DNA of 64,000 nt from Thermohalobacter berrensis (lineage in GTDB: Bacteria > Bacillota > Clostridia > Tissierellales > Thermohalobacteraceae), in contig NZ_MCIB01000001.1 in assembly GCF_003609645.1 (NCBI RefSeq), positions 124,001-188,000 of the forward strand, in the 5' to 3' direction. The notes below the pieces were generated by a model. It did not search any database. It was not told the origin of the DNA and was given only the letters and a program-made list of their open reading frames with translations. The number at the start of each line of letters is the position of its first letter. The first letter of the stretch is position 1. This document shows, in pieces, positions 55,303-64,000 of the stretch. The position numbers were made by a program, and so were the translations under genes.

Positions 55303-56085
55303 ATGGGAGAAACTTTATTACAGAAAACTAGAAAACTTAATAGGATTTTGCAAGATACTGGAAGCAAGCCTGTTTCTTTTTCAGAATTAAGTAGAGCTCT
55401 AAGTGATATATTAGAAGCTAATGTATATATTGCTAGTAGAAAAGGAAGGGTTTTAGGTTTTTCACTGCTAGAAGGATTTGAATGTAGCATAATAGAAAAT
55501 GAAGTAGTTGAAGAAAGAAGATTTCCTAAAAAATATAATGAAGAACTATTAAAAATTTCAGAAACTAGAGAAAATGTAAAAGAAATTGCTGAATGTGTAT
55601 TTGATCAAGTATCTAAGTGTAATTATCCAAATAAATTGAGTACAATTGTACCTATAAACAGTGGTGGTACTAGATTAGGAACTTTAGTTTTGGCGAGGTT
55701 TGGTAGAGAATTTACTGAAGAGGATCTAGTTTTAGCTGAATACAGTGCTACTATAGTAGGAATGGAAATCCTTAGAGCTAAAAATGAAGAGATCGAAGAA
55801 GAAGCAAGGAAAAAGGCAATTGTTCAAATGGCAATTGGAACCCTTTCATATTCAGAGCTTGAAGCAGTAGAACATATTTTTAATGAATTAGATGGCAATG
55901 AAGGTTTACTAGTTGCAAGCAAAATTGCTGATAGAGTAGGTATCACTAGATCAGTAATAGTTAATGCATTAAGAAAATTTGAAAGTGCGGGTGTAATAGA
56001 ATCTAGATCACTAGGGATGAAAGGAACTTACATTAAAATATTAAATGATAAGCTATTAGATGAATTAAAAAAGGTTAATAGATAA
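55303..56085 (+). CDS. codY: GTP-sensing transcriptional regulator CodY
   Basis: A global nutrient-responsive repressor sensing GTP and branched-chain amino acids. The 260-residue protein has an N-terminal GAF-type effector domain (about 1-155; [30 protein letters not shown]) and a C-terminal winged helix-turn-helix with [37 protein letters not shown] (about 204-240). AAAAGAGGAGG precedes the ATG, 15 bases after hslU. It sits between hslU and the flagellar operon, as in Bacillus. Confidence 0.97.
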   Translation: MGETLLQKTRKLNRILQDTGSKPVSFSELSRALSDILEANVYIASRKGRVLGFSLLEGFECSIIENEVVEERRFPKKYNEELLKISETRENVKEIAECVFDQVSKCNYPNKLSTIVPINSGGTRLGTLVLARFGREFTEEDLVLAEYSATIVGMEILRAKNEEIEEEARKKAIVQMAIGTLSYSELEAVEHIFNELDGNEGLLVASKIADRVGITRSVIVNALRKFESAGVIESRSLGMKGTYIKILNDKLLDELKKVNR

Positions 56086-56096
56086 AAATCCTATCT

Positions 56097-56129
56097 AATG
56101 GTATGACGAAAAGTCATACCATTTTTTTT
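56097..56129 (+). terminator. Terminator after codY
   Basis: A perfect 11-bp stem (AATGGTATGAC 56097-56107, GTCATACCATT 56113-56123) and a T run. It separates codY from the flagellar operon. Confidence 0.9.
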
Positions 56130-56160
56130 GTATTAATTAGAGCAAATTTTGTTAAATTAA

Positions 56161-56188
56161 GATGTCGAAATTTCCACTACAATATAAT
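56161..56188 (+). promoter_or_regulatory. Putative flagellar operon promoter with a Spo0A-like box
   Basis: A perfect TATAAT (56183-56188) has no -35 hexamer at 17 bases; instead ATGTCGAAA (56162-56170), containing the 0A-box core TGTCGAA, occupies that region. It lies 177 bases before flgB. Only one box is seen. Confidence 0.35.
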
Positions 56189-56364
56189 TATAGGACTTTT
56201 GGACTAATAAACTGGAGAATTAACTTTTAAGAAGGATATTAAACAATTGAATAGAATAGAATATTGTGGAAAATTATAGAATTATGTATTATACTATTTT
56301 ATGCGGAGGATTTTGTAAAAAAATATCGAATATATATTTATGAAAGTATAAATGAGGTGATTTT

Positions 56365-56766
56365 GTGTTAAATAAGCTTTACTCAAACATCAATTTTTTA
56401 CAAAAAGCATTAAATGGATTATCACTTAGACATGAGGCAATTTCTAACAATATTGCAAATGTAAATACACCAGACTATAAAAAAGTAGAAGTTGAATTTG
56501 AAAAGCATTTAAAAGATTCTCTAGACGAAAAGTCGGTACAATTAATAACAACTAATAATAAGCATATTAGTAACCCATTAAGAAATTTTTCTCCTTTAAT
56601 TAAGAGAGATAAAAGCACTTCTACTAGAAAAGATGGAAATAACGTTAATATAGATGTGGAAATGGCAAACTTGGCTAAAAATACAATTATGTATAATGCT
56701 ATCATAAGACAGGTTTCAGATGAGTTTAATAAAATTAAAACCGTTTTAAGAGAAGGAGGCAAATAG
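56365..56766 (+). CDS. flgB: Flagellar basal-body rod protein FlgB
   Basis: A proximal rod subunit. The 133-residue protein has LQKALNGLSLRHEAISNNIANVNTPDYK (rod family N-terminal signature, about 14-41) and a C-terminal helix MANLAKNTIMYNAIIRQVSDEFNKIKTVLREGGK, quoted in part as the conserved heptad region. It starts at GTG 56365 after GAGGTGAT. It is the first gene of the flagellar operon; flgC begins 4 bases after its stop. Confidence 0.96.
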   Translation: MLNKLYSNINFLQKALNGLSLRHEAISNNIANVNTPDYKKVEVEFEKHLKDSLDEKSVQLITTNNKHISNPLRNFSPLIKRDKSTSTRKDGNNVNIDVEMANLAKNTIMYNAIIRQVSDEFNKIKTVLREGGK

Positions 56767-56769
56767 TAA

Positions 56770-57210
56770 ATGGGTGTATTTAATTCAATAAATATAAGTG
56801 CTAGTGGACTAACAGCTGAGAGGACTAGAATGGATATTATTTCTGAAAATATAGCTAATGCTAACACCACAAGAACTAGTAGTGGTAAACCATACAGAAG
56901 AAAAATGGTAGTTTTTAAAGAAAAGGAATCTAAGTCGTTTGCTGAATACCTATCTAGTTATACTCAAAAAGACGTTAAAACGGGTGGAGTTGAAATAAGT
57001 ACAATTGCTGAAGATAAAACACCTTTTAAAAAGGTTTATAATCCAGGTCACCCAGATGCTAATGAAGAAGGTTATGTATTAATGCCTAACGTAGATATAG
57101 TTAAAGAAATGGTAGATATGATATCTGCAACCCGTGCATATGAAGCTAACATTACTGCGATAAACTCCTCTAAGTCAATGGCAATGAGGGCTTTAAATAT
57201 TGGAAAATAA
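56770..57210 (+). CDS. flgC: Flagellar basal-body rod protein FlgC
   Basis: A second rod subunit, 146 residues. It has INISASGLTAERTRMDIISENIANANTTRT (signature ANxxT form) and YVLMPNVDIVKEMVDMISATRAYEANITAINSSKSM at the C-terminus, as in other FlgC; both are quoted in part. It lies 4 bases after flgB and 18 before fliE. Confidence 0.97.
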   Translation: MGVFNSINISASGLTAERTRMDIISENIANANTTRTSSGKPYRRKMVVFKEKESKSFAEYLSSYTQKDVKTGGVEISTIAEDKTPFKKVYNPGHPDANEEGYVLMPNVDIVKEMVDMISATRAYEANITAINSSKSMAMRALNIGK

Positions 57211-57227
57211 TGAGGAGGTTATAAGAA

Positions 57228-57521
57228 ATGATAGATAGTGTTAATAAAATTGGCAGTGAAATAATAAAAAATAAAGTTAAGGTTAATGAAAAAGAAAGCT
57301 CTATATCATTTGGGACATATCTTGAAAATGCCTTAGATAATGTAAATAGGCTACAAATAGAAGCAGATAGTTATAGAAAGCTTTTAGCTACAGGACAAGT
57401 TAATAACATACATGAAGCTATGATTGCTACTGAGAAAGCAAACATTGCTTTACAGTTTACTATTAGTGTTAGAAATAAAATTATGGATGCATATAGAGAA
57501 ATAATGAGAATGCAAATTTAA
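57228..57521 (+). CDS. fliE: Flagellar hook-basal body complex protein FliE
   Basis: An adapter between the MS ring and the rod, 97 residues. It has SFGTYLENALDNVNRLQIEADSYRKLLATGQVNNIHEAMIATEKANIALQFTISVRNKIMDAYREIMRMQI, quoted in essence as LLATGQ..NIHEAMIATEKA and the C-terminal RNKIMDAYREIMRM. An AGGAGG site precedes the ATG. It is in the conserved flgB-flgC-fliE-fliF order. Confidence 0.95.
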   Translation: MIDSVNKIGSEIIKNKVKVNEKESSISFGTYLENALDNVNRLQIEADSYRKLLATGQVNNIHEAMIATEKANIALQFTISVRNKIMDAYREIMRMQI

Positions 57522-57551
57522 CTTAGACGCAGTAAGAAATGAGGTGATTAG

Positions 57552-59099
57552 GTGGGAGAAATAATTGCCAAGATTAAAAAGCAGCTTAATGAATTTTGGC
57601 AAGGATTAGATAAGAATAAAAAAATAAAATTAGGAATTAGTAGTTTATTTATAGTTATAAGTATGACAGCAATTATTTATTTTACTACTAGAACAGAGTA
57701 TGAGGTTTTATATAAAAACTTAACCCTTAAAGATACAGCTTCAATTACACAACAGTTGGATGAAATGGGTGTACAGTGGAAAAGTGGAGATAACGAAACA
57801 ACGATACTCGTTCCAAAGGGAATGAAAAACAAAATTAAAATAGAACTAGCTTCTGAAGGCTTACCAAAGGAAGGATACAGCTTTTTAGATGCTATAAATA
57901 GTACAAGCTGGACTATGACTGACTATGAAAAAAAGCAAAGGTTAAAATTGGCTCTACAAAGCGAATTAGCAAGTACTATATCAGAAATAAATGGTATAGA
58001 AGATGCTAAAGTTTACATAGATATTCCAGAGGAGTCAGGATATATATTAAACGAAGATACAAATGCCAAGGCTTCTGTTTTTGTAAAACTTGCAAAGGGA
58101 ATCCCATTATCAAATGCTAAAGTATCGGCTATTAAAAATTTAGTTGCTGGAGCTATTAAAGGAATGAGTATTGATAATGTAACAATTATTGATGATTCAG
58201 GCAGCCTTTTAACAAATGATGAAGATTCTTTGGAGAATTATAACTTAACTGAACAGTTAAATATCCAACAAAATATTCAAAATAGGATTAATAACAGTAT
58301 AAAAAGGTTTTTAGAAAATGTATTTGGGTATGGAAATGTAGATGTAAGAACTAATGTAAAAATGAATTTTGATAGTGAAGTAACAAGTATAGTACAGTTT
58401 TCACCGCCTATAGAAGGCAATGATGAAGGACTCATTAGGAGTATGGAAGAAATTGAAGAAGAAATGGTTAATGGAGCAAATGGTGGAGTACCCGGTACAG
58501 AGTCAAACACAGATGAAATTACAGACTATGCACAAATTGAAAATGAAAATTCTAAATACCAAAAGGCTAGTAGAGTTATTAATTATGAGTTAAATGAAAT
58601 TAATAGACAAATTAAAAGGGCACCTGGTCAAATTGAATCTGTGACAGTTGCAATACTTATAAACGAAGATTCTTTAGTTGATGGTGAATTAACTGAAGAG
58701 AAAGAAAAAGAGATAACAAATTTAATTTATGCAGCAACCGGTTTAAATACAAAACAGGTATTTGTTAGTGCAAGTAGATTTAATAAAGAACTAATTGGCT
58801 CAAATGAGAATGTATTTGGTGATAATGAAGCCCAAATACCTGATAACTGGTATATGTGGGCAATAGCAATTGGAGCTTTATCTATAATAGGAATTTTAAG
58901 TTTTGTTGTTTATAGAAGAAAAACTCCAAAATATGACATAAATGATGTTCTTGAGGAAAAGAGCTCGGAAATGGAAGAAGTAGAGGAAATAGATTTAGAC
59001 GGGGATAAGTCTGAAGTTAAGAAACAAATTGAAAAATTTGTAGACAAAAACCCAGAGGCAGTAGCACAATTACTTAGAACATGGTTAAATGAAGATTAA
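57552..59099 (+). CDS. fliF: Flagellar MS-ring protein FliF
   Basis: Forms the MS ring in the inner membrane. The 515-residue protein has TM1 at about 27-45, ring-building domains with YEVLYKNLTLKDTASITQQLDEMGVQW and LAKGIPLSNAKVSAIKNLVAGAIKGM, a spacer with Glu/Gly/Asn-rich sequence (about 295-330), TM2 at about 436-455 and an acidic cytoplasmic tail ending EAVAQLLRTWLNED that binds FliG. GTG start at 57552 after GAGGTGAT. fliG follows at once. Confidence 0.96.
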   Translation: MGEIIAKIKKQLNEFWQGLDKNKKIKLGISSLFIVISMTAIIYFTTRTEYEVLYKNLTLKDTASITQQLDEMGVQWKSGDNETTILVPKGMKNKIKIELASEGLPKEGYSFLDAINSTSWTMTDYEKKQRLKLALQSELASTISEINGIEDAKVYIDIPEESGYILNEDTNAKASVFVKLAKGIPLSNAKVSAIKNLVAGAIKGMSIDNVTIIDDSGSLLTNDEDSLENYNLTEQLNIQQNIQNRINNSIKRFLENVFGYGNVDVRTNVKMNFDSEVTSIVQFSPPIEGNDEGLIRSMEEIEEEMVNGANGGVPGTESNTDEITDYAQIENENSKYQKASRVINYELNEINRQIKRAPGQIESVTVAILINEDSLVDGELTEEKEKEITNLIYAATGLNTKQVFVSASRFNKELIGSNENVFGDNEAQIPDNWYMWAIAIGALSIIGILSFVVYRRKTPKYDINDVLEEKSSEMEEVEEIDLDGDKSEVKKQIEKFVDKNPEAVAQLLRTWLNED

Positions 59100-59112
59100 A
59101 GGAGGAGAAACT

Positions 59113-60120
59113 GTGACTAATATTAGGCAACTTTCAGGCAGACAGAAGGCTGCAATTTTATTAATTGCATTAGGACCTCAGCAATCAGCAGATATTTTCA
59201 AACATCTAAGCGATGAAGAAATAGAGGAGCTAACTTTAGAAATTGCAAATATAAGAATGGTTTCTCCTGAAGAAAAACAGAAAATATTAGAAGACTTTTA
59301 TCAACTATGCCTTGCCCAAGAATATATTTCAGAAGGTGGTATCAATTACGCTAAGGACGTATTAGAAAGGGCATTGGGCTCACAGAAGGCAGTTGATATT
59401 ATAAACAGACTAACAGCTTCATTACAAGTAAGACCATTTGAGTTTATAAGAAAAGCTGACCCGAATCAACTTTTGAATTATATACAAAATGAACATCCTC
59501 AAACTATTGCTTTGATACTTTCATATCTAAAACCAAGCCAAGCTGGACAAATTATGTCTAGTTTATCTGATAAAAAACAAGCTGAGGTTGCAAAAAGAAT
59601 AGCAACAATGGATAGAACATCCCCTGAAATTATTAAAGAGGTTGAAAGGGTATTGGAAAGCAAGTTTTCTACAATGGTTTCTCAAGATTTTACTTCAGCT
59701 GGTGGCATTGAATCTATTGTTTCAATACTAAACTCAGTTGATAGGGGTACAGAAAAGAGAATAATGGAAGAACTAGAAGCGCAGGATCCAGAGCTAAGTG
59801 AAGAAATTAGAAAAAGAATGTTTGTATTTGAAGATATCGTTACCCTTGATAGTAGATCAATACAAAGAATTATTAGAGAAATTGATAATAATCAATGGGC
59901 TGTTGCATTAAAAGCTGCTAGCGACGAGGTTAAAGAGGTTATATTTTCTAATATGTCTAAACGTTTAGCTGAAATGATAAAGGAAGATATGGAATTTATG
60001 GGACCTGTTAGACTTAAAGACATAGAGGATGCACAACAAAATATAGTTAATGTAATTAGAAGATTAGAAGATGAAGGAGAAATTGTCACTCCAAGAGAAG
60101 GAGATGAGATAATTGTCTAA
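59113..60120 (+). CDS. fliG: Flagellar motor switch protein FliG
   Basis: A rotor protein that transmits torque and binds FliF and FliM. The 335-residue protein has LSGRQKAAILLIALGPQQSADIFKHL (N-terminal), EHPQTIALILSYLKPSQA (middle EHPQ motif, about 124-141) and a C-terminal torque helix with DDRSIQRIIREID-like LDSRSIQRIIREIDNNQWAVALKAA. I chose GTG 59113, 7 bases after AAAGGAGG; the frame extends upstream to 59089 inside fliF. It overlaps fliH by 8 bases. Confidence 0.97.
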   Translation: MTNIRQLSGRQKAAILLIALGPQQSADIFKHLSDEEIEELTLEIANIRMVSPEEKQKILEDFYQLCLAQEYISEGGINYAKDVLERALGSQKAVDIINRLTASLQVRPFEFIRKADPNQLLNYIQNEHPQTIALILSYLKPSQAGQIMSSLSDKKQAEVAKRIATMDRTSPEIIKEVERVLESKFSTMVSQDFTSAGGIESIVSILNSVDRGTEKRIMEELEAQDPELSEEIRKRMFVFEDIVTLDSRSIQRIIREIDNNQWAVALKAASDEVKEVIFSNMSKRLAEMIKEDMEFMGPVRLKDIEDAQQNIVNVIRRLEDEGEIVTPREGDEIIV

Positions 60121-60850
60121 TGTTATAAAGTCTAACCAGGTTATTGAAACTAAAATTAAAAAAGACGTTATTCTTAGTTCTCAAAAAGATAATTCTGCCC
60201 TTACAATAGAAAAAACTATTCAAGAAGCAAAAGAAAAGTATAATCAAATTTTAAAGGAAGCTAATGAAAAAGCAAACAAAATAATTGAAGATGCTGAGAA
60301 AAAAGCTGATTCAATTCTTGAAGAGACATATATAGAAACAAAAAGTATTATTGAAGAATCTAAAGAAAAAGGTTTTGAAGAAGGATATAAAAAGGGTTTT
60401 TCAGAGGGTAAAGAAAAGGCTGATAGATTAATCAAAGAAGCAAATGAGATAAAAAAGGAATATCTTTTGAAGAAAAAAGAAGTGCTTGGATCATTAGAGA
60501 AAGATCTTATAGACTTAACGATTACTATCTGTGAGAAAATTTTATGCCAAAAAGTTGATAATGATAAAGAAATACTAATTAATGTTATTAAGGATGGACT
60601 AGAAAAATTAGCTGTAAGTGATGAAGTTATGTTAAGGGTCTCTAACGATGATTATGATTTTATTTTAGAATCTAAGGATAGAATATTAGCCATGGCTAGT
60701 TTAGTTGAAGATATTGATATAAAATTAGATAATAATTTGGCCAGAGGGGATTGTATTATTGAGACTTCTAAAGGTAATGCCGATATAAGTTTATCAACAC
60801 AAATTGAAGAAATGAAAAATCTACTTTATAACTTACTAAACGGTGAGTGA
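60113..60850 (+). CDS. fliH: Flagellar assembly protein FliH
   Basis: The regulator and peripheral stalk of the FliI export ATPase. A 245-residue protein with a long charged coiled coil (about 30-110, ILKEANEKANKIIEDAEKKADSILEE) including the GFEEGYKKGFSEGKEKAD glycine-repeat region typical of FliH, and a C-terminal domain resembling ATPase delta. TTG start at 60113 overlaps the fliG end by 8 bases. Followed 6 bases later by fliI. Confidence 0.92.
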   Translation: MSNVIKSNQVIETKIKKDVILSSQKDNSALTIEKTIQEAKEKYNQILKEANEKANKIIEDAEKKADSILEETYIETKSIIEESKEKGFEEGYKKGFSEGKEKADRLIKEANEIKKEYLLKKKEVLGSLEKDLIDLTITICEKILCQKVDNDKEILINVIKDGLEKLAVSDEVMLRVSNDDYDFILESKDRILAMASLVEDIDIKLDNNLARGDCIIETSKGNADISLSTQIEEMKNLLYNLLNGE

Positions 60851-60856
60851 TAAGTA

Positions 60857-62179
60857 ATGGATACGATAACAGATATTAAAAGATATATAAACGCCGTCAA
60901 CAACACTGAATTTATAAAATATACTGGAAGAGTTACTAAAGTTATTGGTTTAACAATTGAATCTAACGGCCCTTTGTCTAAAATAGGGGAACTCTGTTAT
61001 ATATATCCGGTTAAAAGTAAAGAACCTATTTTAGCAGAAGTTGTAGGATTTAAGGAAGATAAGATTCTTCTTATGCCCCTTGGTGAAATGGAAGGCATAG
61101 GTCCAGGTAGTAAAGTAGTAGCCAGTGGATATTCCCTTAAGGTGAATGTAAGTCATAACCTTGTAGGAAGGATATTAGATGGATTAGGTAATCCAATAGA
61201 TGGAAAAGGTCCTTTAAAAAATGTGACCTACTACCCTGTATCTAATACACCTCCTAACCCCCTTGAAAGGAAAAAGATTAAAGAAATACTACCATTAGGT
61301 ATAAAAGCAATAGACGGTTTATTAACATGCGGAAAAGGACAGAGAATAGGTATTTTTGCAGGTAGTGGAGTAGGTAAAAGTACTTTAATGGGTATGATTG
61401 CTCGAAATGCAGAAGCAGATATTAATGTTATTGCTTTAATTGGAGAAAGGGGAAGAGAGGTTAGGGAGTTTATAGAAAATGACCTTAAAGAAGAGGGACT
61501 TAAAAAGTCAGTAGTTATTGTTGCAACTTCTGACAAGCCTGCCCTAATAAGAATGAAAGGGGCATTGCTTGCAACGGCTATAGCAGAATATTTTAGAGAC
61601 CAAGGGAAAAATGTTATGCTTCTTATGGATTCTCTAACAAGGTTTGCCATGGCACAAAGAGAGGTTGGACTAGCTATTGGAGAACCACCTGTTACACGAG
61701 GTTTTACTCCTTCAGTATTTGCTACACTACCTAAATTATTAGAAAGATCTGGAACTTCAAATAAAGGATCAATTACAGCACTATATACTGTGCTTGTTGA
61801 TGGTGATGATTTAAATGAGCCTATAACTGATACCGTAAGGGGTATATTAGATGGACATATAGTTCTTTCGAGAAAATTAGCAAGCCAAAATCATTACCCA
61901 GCAATAGACATATTAGCCAGTATAAGTAGGGTAATGCCCAACATTTGTGATGATAAGCATTTAAGCATATCAAATAAGGTAAAAGATATTATAGCAACAT
62001 ATAGAGAGTCAGAGGATTTAATAAACATAGGAGCATACAAAAAAGGAAATAATAAAAAGCTTGACAAGGCTGTTGAATCAATAGATAGAATTAACAGTTT
62101 CTTGAGACAAGGCATAATGGAAAGTTTTAAAATGGAAGATACTTTAAGTTTATTAGAAGATATCTCTAAGGATATCTAA
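60857..62179 (+). CDS. fliI: Flagellum-specific ATP synthase FliI
   Basis: The ATPase that powers type III export of flagellar proteins. The 440-residue protein has NPLERKKIKEILPLGIKAIDGLLTCGKGQRIGIFAGSGVGKSTLMGM, with Walker A AGSGVGKST (about 173-181), GERGREVREF, MLLMDSLTRFAMAQRE (Walker B, about 255-270) and the F-type signature PAIDILASISR. It lies 6 bases after fliH. Confidence 0.97.
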   Translation: MDTITDIKRYINAVNNTEFIKYTGRVTKVIGLTIESNGPLSKIGELCYIYPVKSKEPILAEVVGFKEDKILLMPLGEMEGIGPGSKVVASGYSLKVNVSHNLVGRILDGLGNPIDGKGPLKNVTYYPVSNTPPNPLERKKIKEILPLGIKAIDGLLTCGKGQRIGIFAGSGVGKSTLMGMIARNAEADINVIALIGERGREVREFIENDLKEEGLKKSVVIVATSDKPALIRMKGALLATAIAEYFRDQGKNVMLLMDSLTRFAMAQREVGLAIGEPPVTRGFTPSVFATLPKLLERSGTSNKGSITALYTVLVDGDDLNEPITDTVRGILDGHIVLSRKLASQNHYPAIDILASISRVMPNICDDKHLSISNKVKDIIATYRESEDLINIGAYKKGNNKKLDKAVESIDRINSFLRQGIMESFKMEDTLSLLEDISKDI

Positions 62180-62193
62180 TGGGGTGATACTCT

Positions 62194-62631
62194 GTGAAGA
62201 AATTCATATTTAAAATGAACAACCTATTAGAATTTAAAGAACAAATTGAAAATAATAAAAAGGCTCATTATGTACAAGCTCTAAAGAAATATAGAACAGA
62301 AAAACAAAAACTGGATAACTACATTATAAACAAAAAAAAGATTATCAATCAAAAAAATAAAGTCTCTGAAAATTCAACAATACTTGATTTGAAACATTAT
62401 AGTTTATTTTTAACCCATGTAAATAAAAAAATAGAGAAACAAAAAGAAGTTGTTTTTACATATCAACAGGAATTAGATAACAGAAAAAAAGAACTTATAG
62501 AGGCTTCAAAGGAAAAAAGAATGTTAGAAAAATTAAAGGAAAGACACTATGAAAATTATCTATATGAGGTTAAAAAAGAAGAGGATAAAATTACAGATGA
62601 ATTAGTATCTTTTAAAAATAGTAAAAATTAG
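62194..62631 (+). CDS. fliJ: Flagellar export protein FliJ
   Basis: A 145-residue, almost entirely helical coiled-coil protein: FIFKMNNLLEFKEQIENNKK at the N-terminus, then Lys/Glu-rich heptads to the end (LEKLKERHYENYLYEVKKEEDK is a typical FliJ C-terminal block). FliJ is the central stalk of the export ATPase. GTG start at 62194 after GGGGTGAT, 14 bases after fliI. Identified chiefly by position and coiled-coil layout. Confidence 0.88.
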   Translation: MKKFIFKMNNLLEFKEQIENNKKAHYVQALKKYRTEKQKLDNYIINKKKIINQKNKVSENSTILDLKHYSLFLTHVNKKIEKQKEVVFTYQQELDNRKKELIEASKEKRMLEKLKERHYENYLYEVKKEEDKITDELVSFKNSKN

Positions 62632-62643
62632 TGGGGGTATATC

Positions 62644-63876
62644 ATGGTAAAAGAACAAAAACAAAACAATGTATTTAAAATAATAATAATCCTTTTTATA
62701 GTTTTTATTTTAGTCCCCATAGGAATTATTTCTTTAATTTATTACAGTAATGATGCTTTTAGAACTTCTGCTAATAATTATTTAAGGAAAGTACCTGGTT
62801 TTATAGGAGATCATTTTAAAAAGTATCCAACAGAGGAAGAAAGGGAAAGCAAAAAGCAATATTTGGCCCAATATTACTTATCCCTTAATGAAAAAAATGC
62901 AGCAGATAAAATGTATATTATAAAACAGGAAGATGAATTATTGTATAACGATATAGTAAAATACATGGCAAATTACTCATCTAATAAGACTAAAAAAATA
63001 GTAGAACAGGTTAGAAATATTGAGTTAAGAAAGGATTTGCTTTTTTCCATCTATGAAGAAGTAATAAATGAAAAAGAATCTAAAATAAAAAATGAGGCTG
63101 AAACTCTGGAAAATTTACAATTATATTTAGCAGTAAATGAAATAGAGAATATATTAGCAGAAAGTGAAGATGGATTAAATTATATATTATCTCTAATCCA
63201 TTTAATGGATGAACAAATAGTGGCCGACATTCTTTATTATCTAGATCAAAATAAGAGGATGCAAATAATATCATCTATTAATAATGTTAATAAACGTCAA
63301 CAACTTGATATTCTACTTCTACAAAAAGAAATAAGAAATAATGAACTAAAGAAAATAGCTAAAGAATATGAACAAAAAGACCCTTATGAAGCATTTAGAG
63401 AATTAGGTAATACAGAAATTTATTCAATGGAAGAACTAGCAATAATATTTATGAATTTACATGTAAAAAATGCTGCAGAAATACTTAAATTTAGTACAGA
63501 TAATCAATTTCTGGATGAACTTTTTACAGAAATAAGAGAAGAAGAAAGACTATTAGGAGTTAAAGATTCCTATACAATAAAAATTAATAAAGCAATAAAT
63601 GCAATAAAAGATTATGAGAGTAAAGTAGACAAACTTGTAAACATTTATGAAAAAATGAATCCTCAGGAAGTGGCAAATATTGTAGAAAAAATGATGATAA
63701 ATGATAATAGGGTTACATTATTCGAAATTGGACCCGATTTTCAATATCAAATTTCAGATTCAACAATAATTTTAGACATATTAAGTAGAATAAAAAGGAA
63801 TAATCTATCTGAGATATTAAATTATTTAGACACAAGAAAGGCAGCTGAAATAACAAAAAGGCTTGCCATTGAATAA
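62644..63876 (+). CDS. Long MotE/YlxF-like flagellar protein
   Basis: A 410-residue protein with one N-terminal membrane helix (about 12-33), then charged helical repeats. Several segments resemble MgtE_N/MotE-like helical repeats (LIHLMDEQIVADILYYLDQNKRMQII; IIFMNLHVKNAAEILKF; IYEKMNPQEVANIVEKMM; ILSRIKRNNLSEILNYLDTRKAAEITKRLAIE, the last two partly quoted). In Bacillus the gene here is ylxF, of about 200 residues. This one is roughly twice as long with repeated MotE-type units. Possible roles are in stator or export chaperoning. It is in the fliJ-fliK gap, so flagellar function is inferred from place. Confidence 0.75.
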   Translation: MVKEQKQNNVFKIIIILFIVFILVPIGIISLIYYSNDAFRTSANNYLRKVPGFIGDHFKKYPTEEERESKKQYLAQYYLSLNEKNAADKMYIIKQEDELLYNDIVKYMANYSSNKTKKIVEQVRNIELRKDLLFSIYEEVINEKESKIKNEAETLENLQLYLAVNEIENILAESEDGLNYILSLIHLMDEQIVADILYYLDQNKRMQIISSINNVNKRQQLDILLLQKEIRNNELKKIAKEYEQKDPYEAFRELGNTEIYSMEELAIIFMNLHVKNAAEILKFSTDNQFLDELFTEIREEERLLGVKDSYTIKINKAINAIKDYESKVDKLVNIYEKMNPQEVANIVEKMMINDNRVTLFEIGPDFQYQISDSTIILDILSRIKRNNLSEILNYLDTRKAAEITKRLAIE

Positions 63877-63907
63877 AAAAATAACTTCATAGAAAGGAGG
63901 TGAAAAG

Positions 63908-64000
63908 ATGAGAAATGGTGGTAATGTTTTAGCAGTTAACCAATTTAATAATTTTCTTAATGATGAAAAGATAAATAAACAAAATAAAGGTAATAAAACA
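63908..64000 (+). CDS. Start of a probable fliK (hook-length control), truncated by the window end
   Basis: The ATG at 63908 follows AAAGGAGGTG (63893-63902). The 31 visible residues (MRNGGNVLAVNQFNNFLND, then Lys/Asn-rich) are polar and low-complexity, as at FliK N-termini, and in Bacillus the gene after ylxF is fliK. The identification is by position only; the diagnostic C-terminal domain is outside the window. Confidence 0.55.
   Translation, partial: MRNGGNVLAVNQFNNFLNDEKINKQNKGNKT

Noticed and set aside
56146-56160. CodY-box-like AATTTTGTTAAATTA between codY and flgB
   Set aside because: At least four mismatches to AATTTTCWGAAAATT; not supportable.

Overview
The window comes from a low-GC, AT-rich, endospore-forming, flagellated Firmicute of the Clostridia/Tissierellia type. 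The evidence is A/T-rich codon use, strong AGGAGG ribosome sites with frequent TTG and GTG starts, a gene order close to the Bacillus/Clostridium ylb-fap-smc-ffh-rbgA-codY-flg chromosome segment, sporulation-linked membrane proteins (YlbJ, a YtaF relative), Spo0A-like boxes, FabK as enoyl-ACP reductase and HslUV next to CodY. I do not name a species. No tRNA, rRNA, CRISPR array, insertion sequence or prophage was seen.

Layout. 1-4753: the end of fakA, then recG and rsmD-coaD plus a coiled-coil protein. 4754-18029: a patchwork accessory region. It holds two frame-disrupted lipoprotein genes, a small membrane protein, a damaged ytaF, a Na+/Ca2+ antiporter, ylbJ (reverse strand), an AlkD-type DNA repair protein, three GNAT acetyltransferases, an Isf-like flavoprotein, a YkuD transpeptidase, a c-di-GMP-I riboswitch in front of an HD-GYP phosphodiesterase, a dCache chemoreceptor and a repeat-built small protein. 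18093-22386: ylbK-like patatin, tmcAL, ackA, yceD, rpmF. 22600-29444: the FapR-controlled lipid operon fapR-plsX-fabH-fabK-fabD-fabG-acpP-fabF. 29533-44035: rnc, radical SAM, smc, ftsY, ylxM, ffh, rpsP, khpA, rimM, trmD, rplS, rbgA, an unassigned structured RNA, rnhB, a FliK-like/FlhB-like pair and yraN. 44066-46913: a CmpB-type membrane protein, a PHP phosphatase, and an encapsulin with its ferritin-like cargo. 46914-56085: comM, dprA, topA, trmFO, hslV, hslU, codY. 56365-64000: the flagellar basal-body/export operon flgB-flgC-fliE-fliF-fliG-fliH-fliI-fliJ, a long MotE-like protein, and the start of a probable fliK.

How it fits together. Core blocks cover fatty-acid synthesis, protein targeting (smc/ftsY/ffh), ribosome and tRNA maturation, DNA uptake and processing, and flagellar assembly. 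The most interesting circuit is at 13.4-14.4 kb. Three Spo0A-like boxes precede a promoter with a 21-bp spacer, which starts a c-di-GMP-I riboswitch controlling a stand-alone HD-GYP c-di-GMP phosphodiesterase, with a chemoreceptor next to it. Other items of interest are a two-gene encapsulated-ferritin iron store, a GC-rich structured RNA of unknown class between rbgA and rnhB, a palindrome/tandem-promoter arrangement at ylxM, and homopolymer frameshifts clustered only in the accessory region.
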